64,000 nucleotides of DNA from Thiofilum sp. Lineage in GTDB: Bacteria > Pseudomonadota > Gammaproteobacteria > Thiotrichales > Thiotrichaceae. This document shows positions 1-7,914 of the stretch, piece after piece. Both the position numbers and the translations under genes were made by a program. Location: assembly GCF_016711335.1 (NCBI RefSeq), contig NZ_JADJTF010000001.1, positions 558,001 through 622,000 of the forward strand, given 5' to 3'. Below the pieces are notes generated by a model. The model was not told the origin of the DNA. It was given only the letters and a program-made list of their open reading frames with translations, and searched no databases. How positions within the stretch are numbered: position 1 is the first letter of the stretch; every line of letters begins with the position of its first letter.

Positions 1-75
1 AATGATAAAAAATAAGGTCAGACTATCCATGAATACTTTCCAGCCACTATTTCGGGTTAACCACATGCACGAGTG

Positions 76-179
76 ACCGTCATTGGATATTTCTGGAGCA
101 GTCTTGGCGGCAGGGATGCCGCCTTGAAGCGCACAGGGATGTATTCACAGCAACTGCGGAAGCAATATGCAATGACGGT
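76..179. repeat. Dispersed structured intergenic repeat, copy 1
   Basis: A roughly 104-bp element bounded by a perfect 10-bp inverted repeat (ACCGTCATTG at 76-85, CAATGACGGT at 170-179). Inside is a perfect 7-bp hairpin with a GGGA loop (106-123, GGCGGCA/TGCCGCC). A second copy in reverse orientation lies at 54430-54555. The core around GGAGCAGTCTTGGCG and TATTCACAGC is conserved between copies, while the stems differ by paired changes. It contains no ORF. The bases before it (1-75) hold nothing I recognise. Confidence 0.75.
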
Positions 180-199
180 TACGGATTCATACTGCTACT

Positions 200-781
200 T
201 TAACTGGAAAAATAATCCGGTTCATTACCTGCTTTCCATTTAATATTGCAACCTAATGAAGCTTTTTGCTCCTCGGCTATAGGTAGATGCTCTACTACCG
301 CTGCTAAGGCTTGACGCAAATCAGCTCCCGTCACAGGTTCATCATTACGCGGACGCGCATTATCAAATTGCCCGCGATACACCAACTTATGATCGGCATC
401 AAATAGGAAAAAGTCAGGCGTACACGCTGCTTGATAGGCTTTGGCCACTGCTTGCGACTCATCATATAAATACGGAAAGGTATAACCCGCCCGCTCTACT
501 TCAAGCTGCATATTTTCAGGTGAATCATCAGGATAATGCTCTGCATCATTGGCATTAATCCCTACTACCCCCACACCTTGCGCTTGAAACTCGCTAGTTA
601 ATTGTGCGAGTTGAGCGCGAATATGAATCACATACGGGCAGTGATTACAGATAAACATCACTAATAAAGGTTTAGCCTTAAAATCATCTCGTCTGATCAC
701 CTTACCCGTTAAGGGTTCTAACAGGGCAAAATCGGGGGCTTGCGTGCCTAGGGCTAACATAGTCGAGGGGGTACGCGCCAT
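200..781 (-). CDS. Thioredoxin-family (AhpC/TSA-like) protein
   Basis: A 193-residue protein with a thioredoxin-like fold of the AhpC/TSA-Redoxin type. The N-terminus reads TQAPDFALLEP, as in peroxiredoxin-like proteins, followed by the strand LLVMFICNHCPYV. This contains a CxxC-like CNHC where the peroxidatic or redox cysteines sit. Later segments (VVGINAND, YLYDESQAVAKAY, PDFFLFD, LVYRGQFD) match the family of cytosolic thioredoxin-family proteins with this CNHCPYV motif. No signal peptide is seen, so it is probably cytoplasmic. The ATG has a GGAG about 7 nt upstream. It is read alone, tail towards the repeat at 76-179. The exact substrate is unknown; a peroxide or disulfide reductase role is an inference from the fold. 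Confidence 0.85.
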   Translation of the reverse strand: MARTPSTMLALGTQAPDFALLEPLTGKVIRRDDFKAKPLLVMFICNHCPYVIHIRAQLAQLTSEFQAQGVGVVGINANDAEHYPDDSPENMQLEVERAGYTFPYLYDESQAVAKAYQAACTPDFFLFDADHKLVYRGQFDNARPRNDEPVTGADLRQALAAVVEHLPIAEEQKASLGCNIKWKAGNEPDYFSS

Positions 782-904
782 CGTTTAACTCCATATGAAT
801 ACTATAATAGAGCCGATGCTATAGCGTTAAAGGCGGGATAGGAAGTTTGCTATACAAAGTGGGTGAATCATCCACCCACTTTAAGAGAGAGTAAGGGTGC
901 AGGC

Positions 905-1894
905 TTATGCTCTTAGCGCATATTCCCGTGGGTCATCACTATAACCATTAGGAACACACTTAACAGCAATCGCTACCGCATCATGTGCGTGCAGGCTTTC
1001 CATATGATTGACCCGTATCCAAAAATCTACCACGGACACCGTATCTTGCAGCGTTGCTTTTAAGCGGCGTGCAGCATCTTCACAGAACATTAGATTAGAC
1101 GCATTGAGACGGGCAAACTCTTGTTCATCCGCACGTTTCACAGCCGCTTGTACAGGCGTTTGTAAAGCGGCTTCTAATTGATCAATTAAAGCGCTAATCG
1201 GTAATTGCTCAGTATTAGGCGCAAGACGCACTTTGACTTGTGCCACGCTACGTTGACTATGAGGAGTAGCGCGAATGCCTTGTACAGTGCCTAACCAATC
1301 ATGTACTTGGCGCGTACTGACTGACTCCACCGCACCAAACTGCTCTTGAAATCCCTCTTGAATCAATTGACGAGCCAAGGCGGCTGAACACGGGCAAGTA
1401 GACGAATACGGTACATCCACCGCTAGCTCTAGCTCAAACTGTCCTTGACGTAAGGAGGCAATAATACGTACTGGATAATTTTTCCAGCCGCGATTGTCGG
1501 TCACTAATGAGCGGCGCTTTTCATAATAGTCAAAGCGACACTCTAAATAAGCCGCATCACTTAAACCCTCGTGCGACTCTACAAACTGCTGCACGACACG
1601 CTTTAATACTGCGGGGGTCACTTCTGCCATACCCAACTGATTATCGAGGGCTAGGTACAGGCGTGACATATGAATCCCTTTACTCAAAGGGTCAATTAAA
1701 TTCACATAGGCTTGCACCCGCGCTAGGGTTTGAATGGCGGCTTGTGTTGGGGTAGGTACATAAACGGGTACTTCGATTTCACTCATTCCTACCCAATTGA
1801 GAGTCCCTTGTGGCCCTACATTGGGTTGCTTGGCAACATCCGGCAACGCGGACACTGCACAGGGCAACGCTTGGCAGGCATTTGGTGAGCTCAT
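905..1894 (-). CDS. folE2: GTP cyclohydrolase FolE2 (type IB)
   Basis: A 329-residue GTP cyclohydrolase IB (formerly DUF198). It converts GTP to 7,8-dihydroneopterin triphosphate, the first step of folate synthesis and also used for queuosine precursors. Family landmarks are LNWVGMSEIEVPV near the N-terminus, FDYYEKRRS, the cysteine cluster STCPCSAALARQL with the expected catalytic/metal-binding Cys, TPHSQRS, NLMFCEDAARR and the C-terminal NHMESLHAHDA. Length is slightly above the usual 260-310 because of an N-terminal extension of about 20 residues. The start is supported by AGGAG six bases before the ATG. FolE2 enzymes can work without zinc and in many bacteria are Zur-controlled, but I see no convincing Zur box here. 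Confidence 0.95.
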   Translation of the reverse strand: MSSPNACQALPCAVSALPDVAKQPNVGPQGTLNWVGMSEIEVPVYVPTPTQAAIQTLARVQAYVNLIDPLSKGIHMSRLYLALDNQLGMAEVTPAVLKRVVQQFVESHEGLSDAAYLECRFDYYEKRRSLVTDNRGWKNYPVRIIASLRQGQFELELAVDVPYSSTCPCSAALARQLIQEGFQEQFGAVESVSTRQVHDWLGTVQGIRATPHSQRSVAQVKVRLAPNTEQLPISALIDQLEAALQTPVQAAVKRADEQEFARLNASNLMFCEDAARRLKATLQDTVSVVDFWIRVNHMESLHAHDAVAIAVKCVPNGYSDDPREYALRA

Positions 1895-2001
1895 TGCATA
1901 CTCCTAAAATCTAATATGAGTCTGATATGGGGTCAACGCTATCAGAACCCAAGCCTCATGACCAATATACCCCCCAGAAGGCGCGATTTTAGGTTAAAGA
2001 A

Positions 2002-2175
2002 CTAGCGCTCTTTGGTCACTGCTGCACGCGGTCGCCCCACAGGACGTAGGCGTTTAAAATCTTCATCACTTAATTCATAAGTATCAGGGTCTTGAGCAAT
2101 ACCCGCTCGAATCCGTGCATCTTCTTCGTCTGTGGGTAACTCAAATACCCGACCTGTTTTAGATTTGACTAACAT
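2002..2175 (-). CDS. BrnA-like antitoxin N-terminal fragment (orphan)
   Basis: A 57-residue acidic protein. The segment LPTDEEDARIRAGIAQDPD followed by YELSDEDFKRLRPVGRPR resembles the N-terminal half of BrnA-family antitoxins. The ribbon-helix-helix DNA-binding part that normally follows the GRP motif is missing: the frame stops at VTKER. No BrnT-like toxin gene is adjacent. I chose the ATG at 2175 over one 15 nt upstream because GAGG lies 9 nt before it. It may be a truncated remnant or a small stand-alone protein; the family assignment is from memory of motif similarity. Confidence 0.55.
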   Translation of the reverse strand: MLVKSKTGRVFELPTDEEDARIRAGIAQDPDTYELSDEDFKRLRPVGRPRAAVTKER

Positions 2176-2357
2176 ACTTAATAACCTCATGGAATAAACT
2201 CACTCCGCATTTCCCCCCCCTCCCTAGCCCTCCCCCCGCAGGGGCTGGAGGGAACATGGAGCATGGGTAATATATTAATATTATTAGTTTTTCTATACTG
2301 CTTTATTAATTCAAGGCACTATTCTTTATCTAATCTTATCCCCTCCACCCCTTGCGG

Positions 2358-3715
2358 CATAAGTATCTACACAAGTTGAAGTGATGATGAGAAGATAACG
2401 GTATGGATATAAAAAAAGTTAGCGGGTGTGGATGCCCGCCTGAGTTTGCGTTATGAACGCATGGTTCAGAGTTACATGAAGGTCAGTGAGCCGCTGAGTG
2501 CAGGTATGAAAGCCTTGAACGATGGGGTGAGCAGTTTTGCCCACACACAAGCGGCGTGGCGTTTTTATGCGAATCCGATGGTGAGTTTGTCAGTGCTGCA
2601 AGCGCCGTTAACGGCAGCGGCTCATGAGGGCATTACGGAGCGCTGTGGTTCGTATGCGTTGTGTATCCACGATTGGTCGCGGTTAGCGTATCGTCATGCG
2701 AATAAGGCAGATCGTTATGCGATTACGCATGCCAGCGATCAAGGCTATGATTTACAAAGTAGTTTAGTCATCAGTGATCAAACCGGTGAACCGATTGCCC
2801 CGGTAGCGCAATGCCTAGTGAGTGGAGTGGGTCGTCAGGCCACGTATGAGGAGGAGGTGTTAACGCCTCGTACGCATTTGGATGAGGTGAGCCGTGCGAT
2901 GGAGCATCTGGAGGGCTTAGGGTTTTCCCGTCCCTTGGTTCATCTGATGGATCGCGAAGGGGATTCGGTGGGTCATTACCGTCGTTGGCAGTCATCCGGG
3001 ATTCAGTGGTTGGTTCGTATTCGGGACAACCCGCAGTTGACCTATCAAGGGTCGGCTCTAGCCAGTAAAACCCTAGCAGAGCAGCTCACCTACCATCGAG
3101 CCAGAACCGTACAGGTTCAGGGTAAACCCCATGAACAATACGTGGGCGAAATACCGGTGAGTGTAACCCGTCGGTCTAAACCGAGCTGTAAAAAGCAGGT
3201 CCAACCCTCGGTCGCGGGGGAGCCGGTGATGGCACGCTTGGTGGTCAGTCGCCTCTTCAATGAACAAGGGGACATGATCGCTCAGTGGTTATTGCTCACT
3301 ACCCTCACAGCCCCCACCGCCGACACACTGGTCTTGTGGTACTACTGGCGTTGGCAGATTGAGAGTTTCTTTAAACTACTCAAATCCGCCGGACATCAAC
3401 TCGAAGCGTGGCAACAGGAGTCTGCACTAGCCGTCGCGAAACGGCTTTTGGTCACGAGTATGGTATACTTGTGTCACCGTCTGGGCGATTGCCGTGAGTC
3501 CTCAACCGGAAGTACAGCAACTTCGGCAGTTGTTGATTCGCTTGAGTGGTCGACAGATGCGTTCTAAGGTCACCTTTACTTACCCAGCCTTATTAGCTGG
3601 GTTAGAAACTTTTCTGGCGTTAGTCCAGCTACTGGACTCGTATTCACCCGCAGAGATTCAAACCCTCTCCCAGACCCTCCGTTCGGTAATGCATAAAAAT
3701 GTGTAGATACTTATG
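2358..3715. mobile_element. IS4-type insertion sequence, 1358 bp
   Basis: The element is bounded by a perfect 16-bp terminal inverted repeat (cataagtatctacaca at 2358-2373 and its complement at 3700-3715). It is flanked by a perfect 10-bp target duplication, ccccttgcgg, at 2348-2357 and 3716-3725. It carries one transposase gene, which is interrupted. Ends and target size fit the IS4 superfamily with the Y-(2)-R-(3)-E-(6)-K signature. Intact ends and an unmutated duplication point to recent insertion. Confidence 0.92.
2403..3706 (+). pseudogene. IS4-type DDE transposase, apparently frameshifted
   Basis: The main open frame runs from a GTG at 2428 to 3567. It contains RYERMVQSY and AAWRFYANP near the N-terminus, HDWSRLAY (first acidic residue), LMDREGDS (second) and YYWRWQIESFFKLLKSAG, which is an exact Y-(2)-R-(3)-E-(6)-K signature. 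Two discontinuities are visible. Upstream, an ATG at 2403 with a GAGAAG-like site reads MDIKK into a run of seven A and then needs a +1 shift to join the main frame as KLAGVDARL. Downstream, the conserved C-terminal part (starting VTVWAIAVSPQPEVQQL) lies in another frame from about 3474 and ends in a TAG inside the right inverted repeat. One-base indels would explain both. Programmed shifting cannot be excluded for the A-run, but the end-frame break looks like damage. Confidence 0.8.
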
Positions 3716-3733
3716 CCCCTTGCGGGGGGAGGG

Positions 3734-5899
3734 CTAGGGTGGGGGGCTGTCCTGACGATAAAATTTAAAAACACGGAATCCGACAGAACTGTATCGATTA
3801 TACGTATAGAACCTGAAGCGAGCGGAAAAACGCATCCAATCAGTCGTGCTACTCCACGAGCCGCCGCGCAAAACACGAGCGGTATCGTCGCTTTTATTCG
3901 CACAACGGGTTGCCTTCTCCGCCCCAAAATCATCCTGCCAAGACGAACAAGTCCACTCCCAAACATTACCCGCCGTATCGTAAATCCCCCAAGGGTTGGG
4001 GGCAAAACTCCCTACCGGAGCAATAAGCTTACCATCCCACTCACTCCCACAATCGGCACAATTAGCCTTATTCAAACCTTCGGCTTTCTCCCCCCAAGGA
4101 TAAGGATAATCCTTATTCACGCCTGCTCGTGCTGCATATTCCCACTCTGCTTCAGTCGGCAAGCGATAGTTATCATCCGTTTTCTCACTGAGCCACTCGG
4201 TATACGCCACTGCCTCGTTCCAGCTCACCTGAGTCACAGCACGTGTCCCGCGAACATTATCATGACTAGCACCCGCAGGGTAATCTAGCTTCTTCCCAAC
4301 TACTACTGTATGCCGTTGCTGCCACACATAATAATCATACTGTTCATAGGTCACCTCATAGCGCCCCGCTTCAAATCCCTCAAAACGAGCCTTAATCGTC
4401 GGATAGGCAAAATTTTGTATTCCATATTGATTAGCTACCTGTAATTGTGCCTTTACCCTCTCACCAAAGTCTGCATCTAACTCCCCTAACTCTACCTCAC
4501 CTGCTGAAGCCGGAATCGCTACCATCTCTGTCTCTGGCAAAGCTTCCGGCACTAAGCCCCAATCCATCAAACGAAATTTATGCTGCTGAAATAAATAGCT
4601 CACCGGAAAATGACTATTTTTGTATAGCCAATAAAACGAATCCGCCAAAAACGCTGTCACCAATACCCCAACCGCTATCAGCCCACGAATCGTCCAACGT
4701 TGGCGTTTTAATTGCCGCGCCTTCCACTCATTATTCCAGCGCTCAATACTTTCCGAAAACATATCGTGGTATAGCTCATACCACAGCACGCCCTCACGCT
4801 CCTCACGCAGCAACACCCTTACCTGATCGGTGGTCAAACGTTCTAACACACGCTGCAAGCGCTCAGGCTTTATCCTCAGACTCTTAGCCAGCTTATCCAG
4901 CGGCCACGCCATCTTAGCCCCACGTTGCGCCACCAAATAATCAAACGCCTGCGACAAAAGCGCCTGCTCACCTCTACTAAAGCCCGCCAATACCCGCCGC
5001 AAAAATTGCTCTAAAATTCCTGTCACTCCACCCGCCTGCTGATAGTGACTCAAACGCACCACACGTTCAGGATCATCCTGAGCCAATTGCCACAAACGCT
5101 CACACACAATCTGTAAATAGGGCGGCTCCACCACCGTATGATCGACCTGCAATAGCCGCTCGGTCACACTCACCTCACGCACCTGTTGCGCTAAATCGGT
5201 CAACAGTGGCTCTAATAACTCATCCTCATAGCGAAAATCGAGCGCCTCCACCGGACGTACTATGGCTAAACGCGCCGCCTCACGATCTAATTTTTCCAGT
5301 CGATAAAAGTTTTCAAATAGTAAAGTCGGCAAGCGCGGCTTAAAGGCATTCAACTCCAGCGCAAAATCTTCGCGCATCGATAACACCACACTCACGGGCA
5401 AGGTCTTATCCACTATCACATCGGTCAAGGCTTCAATCAAAACACTAAAGGTCTTACGCCCACGCTGGTAGCGAAAAAACTCTTCAAATTGATCAAGGAT
5501 GAGTACCAAAGGCGCACGAGTCAGCAAGGACACATAGCCCAATACCGCTACTAAAGACTCGTGTTGCAATTCCGCTCTATCGGCTTCGGTCAATAGGTGT
5601 TGCGCGGTTAATTCCTGCAAAATAGCTTGGCACAACACCGCGCTCATATCCTCCTCGCCCCACCAGCGCCGATGATAGACCACACTCAAATGCTCACCGG
5701 CGGGCTGTTTTAATTGCGGCATCACGGCAGCTTGCAAGAGCGAGCTTTTACCCACACCACTGGCGGCAAATAATAAGGTCAGGCGATTGGCTAAAATCTT
5801 ATCGATCAAAATCGCCTTATCCCCTTCGCGCCCGAAAAAATACGCCTGCTCGGTTTCTGCAAACGGACGTAGCCCAGGATAAGGTTTTACCGTACTCAT
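3734..5899 (-). CDS. STAND NTPase (nSTAND1) with transmembrane segment and FGE-sulfatase domain
   Basis: A 721-residue fusion. Residues 6-22 carry YPGLRPFAETEQAYFFGRE, the hallmark opening of nSTAND1 NTPases, followed by Walker A ASGVGKSS (46-53) and Walker B LVLILDQFEEFF near residue 130. A winged-helix-like region precedes a hydrophobic helix at about 405-425 (GLIAVGVLVTAFLADSFYWL). The C-terminal part (about 450-715) is a formylglycine-generating-enzyme-like domain with GRYEVTYEQYDYYV, RLPTEAEWEYAARAG, NVWEWT and RGGSW. The ATG at 5899 overlaps the stop of the upstream SIR2-like gene (ATGA), so the two are translationally coupled. The last residues (DSPPP) and the stop come from an intergenic palindromic repeat. 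In such proteins FGE domains are often thought to bind ligands rather than modify sulfatases; that role is inferred here. Confidence 0.88.
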   Translation of the reverse strand: MSTVKPYPGLRPFAETEQAYFFGREGDKAILIDKILANRLTLLFAASGVGKSSLLQAAVMPQLKQPAGEHLSVVYHRRWWGEEDMSAVLCQAILQELTAQHLLTEADRAELQHESLVAVLGYVSLLTRAPLVLILDQFEEFFRYQRGRKTFSVLIEALTDVIVDKTLPVSVVLSMREDFALELNAFKPRLPTLLFENFYRLEKLDREAARLAIVRPVEALDFRYEDELLEPLLTDLAQQVREVSVTERLLQVDHTVVEPPYLQIVCERLWQLAQDDPERVVRLSHYQQAGGVTGILEQFLRRVLAGFSRGEQALLSQAFDYLVAQRGAKMAWPLDKLAKSLRIKPERLQRVLERLTTDQVRVLLREEREGVLWYELYHDMFSESIERWNNEWKARQLKRQRWTIRGLIAVGVLVTAFLADSFYWLYKNSHFPVSYLFQQHKFRLMDWGLVPEALPETEMVAIPASAGEVELGELDADFGERVKAQLQVANQYGIQNFAYPTIKARFEGFEAGRYEVTYEQYDYYVWQQRHTVVVGKKLDYPAGASHDNVRGTRAVTQVSWNEAVAYTEWLSEKTDDNYRLPTEAEWEYAARAGVNKDYPYPWGEKAEGLNKANCADCGSEWDGKLIAPVGSFAPNPWGIYDTAGNVWEWTCSSWQDDFGAEKATRCANKSDDTARVLRGGSWSSTTDWMRFSARFRFYTYNRYSSVGFRVFKFYRQDSPPP

Positions 5900-7281
5900 A
5901 CCCGACCCTCCGCTAGCAATGTCACCAAATCGGCTAATTTCAGCGGACAAGTCTCCACGCCACGTTTACGCCAAAACACCTCTTCTAAAGGTTGTGGGGG
6001 ATGAGTGTGGAGTACTTGCAAGGCACTATTGCGCAGCACTCGTTGCAATAAGGCATTAACAATTAAGCGCTCCTCCCAATGACTTGGCTGATAGCCCATA
6101 AATAAGCAACCTAATTCATTGATCTTACGCACCACATAGTTGGGGATAATTTCTTGGGCATGGTGAGCAAAATTAAAATACTCACTCTCGGTCAGTGCTA
6201 ACGCATCTTGCCGCCCCTGCATTGAACACGTACCACGCAATTTGTAGATCATCGAATAGCGTTCTAGCTCAGGAAGTTTAGAAATATCGTCTTTGGTATA
6301 CACTTTGGTTTCGGTACGATCTGAGAACTGCACCCACACATGCCCCATACTGTATTCATCTGACTGCATAATCGAGGTCAGTAACACAAAGGGCTTATGC
6401 GCGGCACGAAACGCTTGCTCTAATAAATCATCATAAGCGGCGGAAATCAGCATTAAGCGTTGCGGGATAGCGGCTAGGGCTTGATACAGCGGCACATGCG
6501 GCACTTTAGGCAAAGCAGCACCCACCTTTTCCAATAACACTTGTCGCCCTAAATCACCCCGTTGCACATAGTACTCAGCAATCGCGGATAATGTGCCATC
6601 AAAATGGGGATAACACGCCTCCTGTGCCAATTGCTGCGTTAAATCGCGTGTACTCAGGCAGGGCACGGCTTGCACCACTCCACTGCCCAAAAATAACACC
6701 AGCCGCCCCTGCACAATATTGTCACGCAAGCGTTCCTTATCAAAATTAGACCAGCGTGCTGTTTGAGCGCTAGGCATATTCGTTAGCTGCCAAGTGTCAA
6801 TAAAATCCGCCACACTCATGCGCCCTTCCACTAAATCCGTAACATCTTCTATTAACGCTTGATAACTCTCGGAGACTTCAACCTTTTTTACCGCTTCGGC
6901 GACTTCCGAGGCAATCACACTAAACTCAGATGAGCTAAGTTTTACTCGACCTAGTTTACGAATCAGGAGCTGCGCCTGCTGAAGTAGTGGCTCAAGCGCG
7001 GCTAATTCGGCTTGATAGTGCAGTGCCTGCGGATGTTGGGGTTCTGCTGCTAAGACTTGAGTGACTAATTGACGTACCTCAGGATAAGCACCTTTATAGC
7101 GATAGTGACTAATCCCTTTGAGACGGTAAGTTTGCAGACGTTGCAAGCTCTCTTGCAGCGCCTGATCTTGGCGAAATTGATTTTCAACGCGGGTTTCAAG
7201 ATCACGCTCACGCCATAAAGACGCATAACGTTGCGTGAGTTGTTCAAGATGGTGGGGAGAAAACTCATCAAATCCAGACAT
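5896..7281 (-). CDS. SIR2-like (SIR2_2 fold) protein with altered catalytic residues
   Basis: A 461-residue protein. Residues 1-190 are mostly helical with no recognised domain. Residues 193-410 follow the SIR2-like fold: the nucleotide-binding strand RLVLFLGSGV (193-202), a segment LMLISAAYDDLLEQAF (276-291) at the usual TTNYDxLLE position, YKLRG (346-350) at the usual KLHG position, TESEYFNF (364-371) and CLFMGYQPSHW (392-402). The catalytic Asn and His of active SIR2 NADases both appear replaced (Ala281 and Arg349 by my alignment). The start at 7281 is favoured by AAGGG about 7 nt upstream. The stop overlaps the STAND-FGE start. Together they look like a two-gene conflict or signalling system in which this protein may bind NAD-like ligands or be an inactive effector. 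Function is inferred. Confidence 0.75.
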   Translation of the reverse strand: MSGFDEFSPHHLEQLTQRYASLWRERDLETRVENQFRQDQALQESLQRLQTYRLKGISHYRYKGAYPEVRQLVTQVLAAEPQHPQALHYQAELAALEPLLQQAQLLIRKLGRVKLSSSEFSVIASEVAEAVKKVEVSESYQALIEDVTDLVEGRMSVADFIDTWQLTNMPSAQTARWSNFDKERLRDNIVQGRLVLFLGSGVVQAVPCLSTRDLTQQLAQEACYPHFDGTLSAIAEYYVQRGDLGRQVLLEKVGAALPKVPHVPLYQALAAIPQRLMLISAAYDDLLEQAFRAAHKPFVLLTSIMQSDEYSMGHVWVQFSDRTETKVYTKDDISKLPELERYSMIYKLRGTCSMQGRQDALALTESEYFNFAHHAQEIIPNYVVRKINELGCLFMGYQPSHWEERLIVNALLQRVLRNSALQVLHTHPPQPLEEVFWRKRGVETCPLKLADLVTLLAEGRV

Positions 7282-7419
7282 AAACCAGCCCTTAGGACGC
7301 GGATGCAGTGACACTGCTATTGTTTATACCAGATTTTAAAAAACTATCTACCCTGAAACAATCACATTACGTTCAGCAACGCTTGTGTGAGCCTAACAAA
7401 CTCACTGACTCACCAAATA

Positions 7420-7914
7420 CTACAAGCCTTTCTTTTGAATATAAAAATAACTCAATAGCCATTGATACAACGGCCAAATTAACAAGCTACTGAGTAAAGG
7501 CGCCCAGTATTGCCACGTACTACCGTCTTGAGCAAACCCTGTCACCCCACGAATCCACAAACTCAGCAGCATATACAACCCTAAGACCGCTACGATAAGG
7601 ACAAACTGTTGAAAATAAGCCTCTGGCGTCATACGCCCCCCTAAACGAATGGACAAATACCCCACCACCACTAACTCTAAAGCATGTTGCCCCAATAGTG
7701 AGTTATGCAGTACATCCATTAATAGCCCAATAATAAACGCCATCCACAACCCTACTCGATGCCCTAACACTAATGCCCAATGAATTAAGGCCAGTGCTAC
7801 CCATTCAGGACGCCACATTTGCAAGGTATCGGGTAAAGGAATAATGCTTAGAATCACCGCCAAAAGCATAGATAGGATAATCGCACCAAAAAAACGCGGC
7901 GTTACAGCACTCAT
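7420..7914 (-). CDS. mreD: Rod shape-determining protein MreD
   Basis: A 164-residue, very hydrophobic inner-membrane protein with about five transmembrane segments. It contains LMDVLHNSLLGQHALELVVVGY, cut here as the family's GLLMDVLHNSLLGQ motif. MreD works with MreC, MreB, RodA and PBP2 to organise lateral peptidoglycan synthesis. It is last in an mreB-mreC-mreD series; its start overlaps the mreC stop by 4 bp (7911-7914), which indicates translational coupling. About 140 bp without a gene separate it from the SIR2-like gene. Confidence 0.93.
   Translation of the reverse strand: MSAVTPRFFGAIILSMLLAVILSIIPLPDTLQMWRPEWVALALIHWALVLGHRVGLWMAFIIGLLMDVLHNSLLGQHALELVVVGYLSIRLGGRMTPEAYFQQFVLIVAVLGLYMLLSLWIRGVTGFAQDGSTWQYWAPLLSSLLIWPLYQWLLSYFYIQKKGL

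Larger units (their letters stand above)
2213..3747. repeat. GC-rich palindromic intergenic element, split by an IS
   Basis: The left arm (2213-2253) and the right arm (about 2339-2357 continuing after the IS at 3726-3747) are near-perfect reverse complements. Both contain CCTAGCCCTCCCCCCGCA or its complement. If the IS and one target duplication are removed, a palindromic element of about 165 bp is restored. A second member lies at 49815-49921. The right arm also supplies the last codons and the TAG stop of the STAND-FGE gene. Confidence 0.75.

Noticed and set aside
2411..2418. A-AAA-AAG slippery site for programmed -1 frameshifting in the first IS
   Set aside because: The shift needed to join the frames is +1 (or -2), not -1, and no downstream structure stands out. 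Mutation or an assembly error is simpler.
3713..4288. A 191-codon plus-strand frame at the end of the STAND-FGE gene
   Set aside because: Antisense shadow of the FGE domain, whose motifs are unambiguous on the minus strand.
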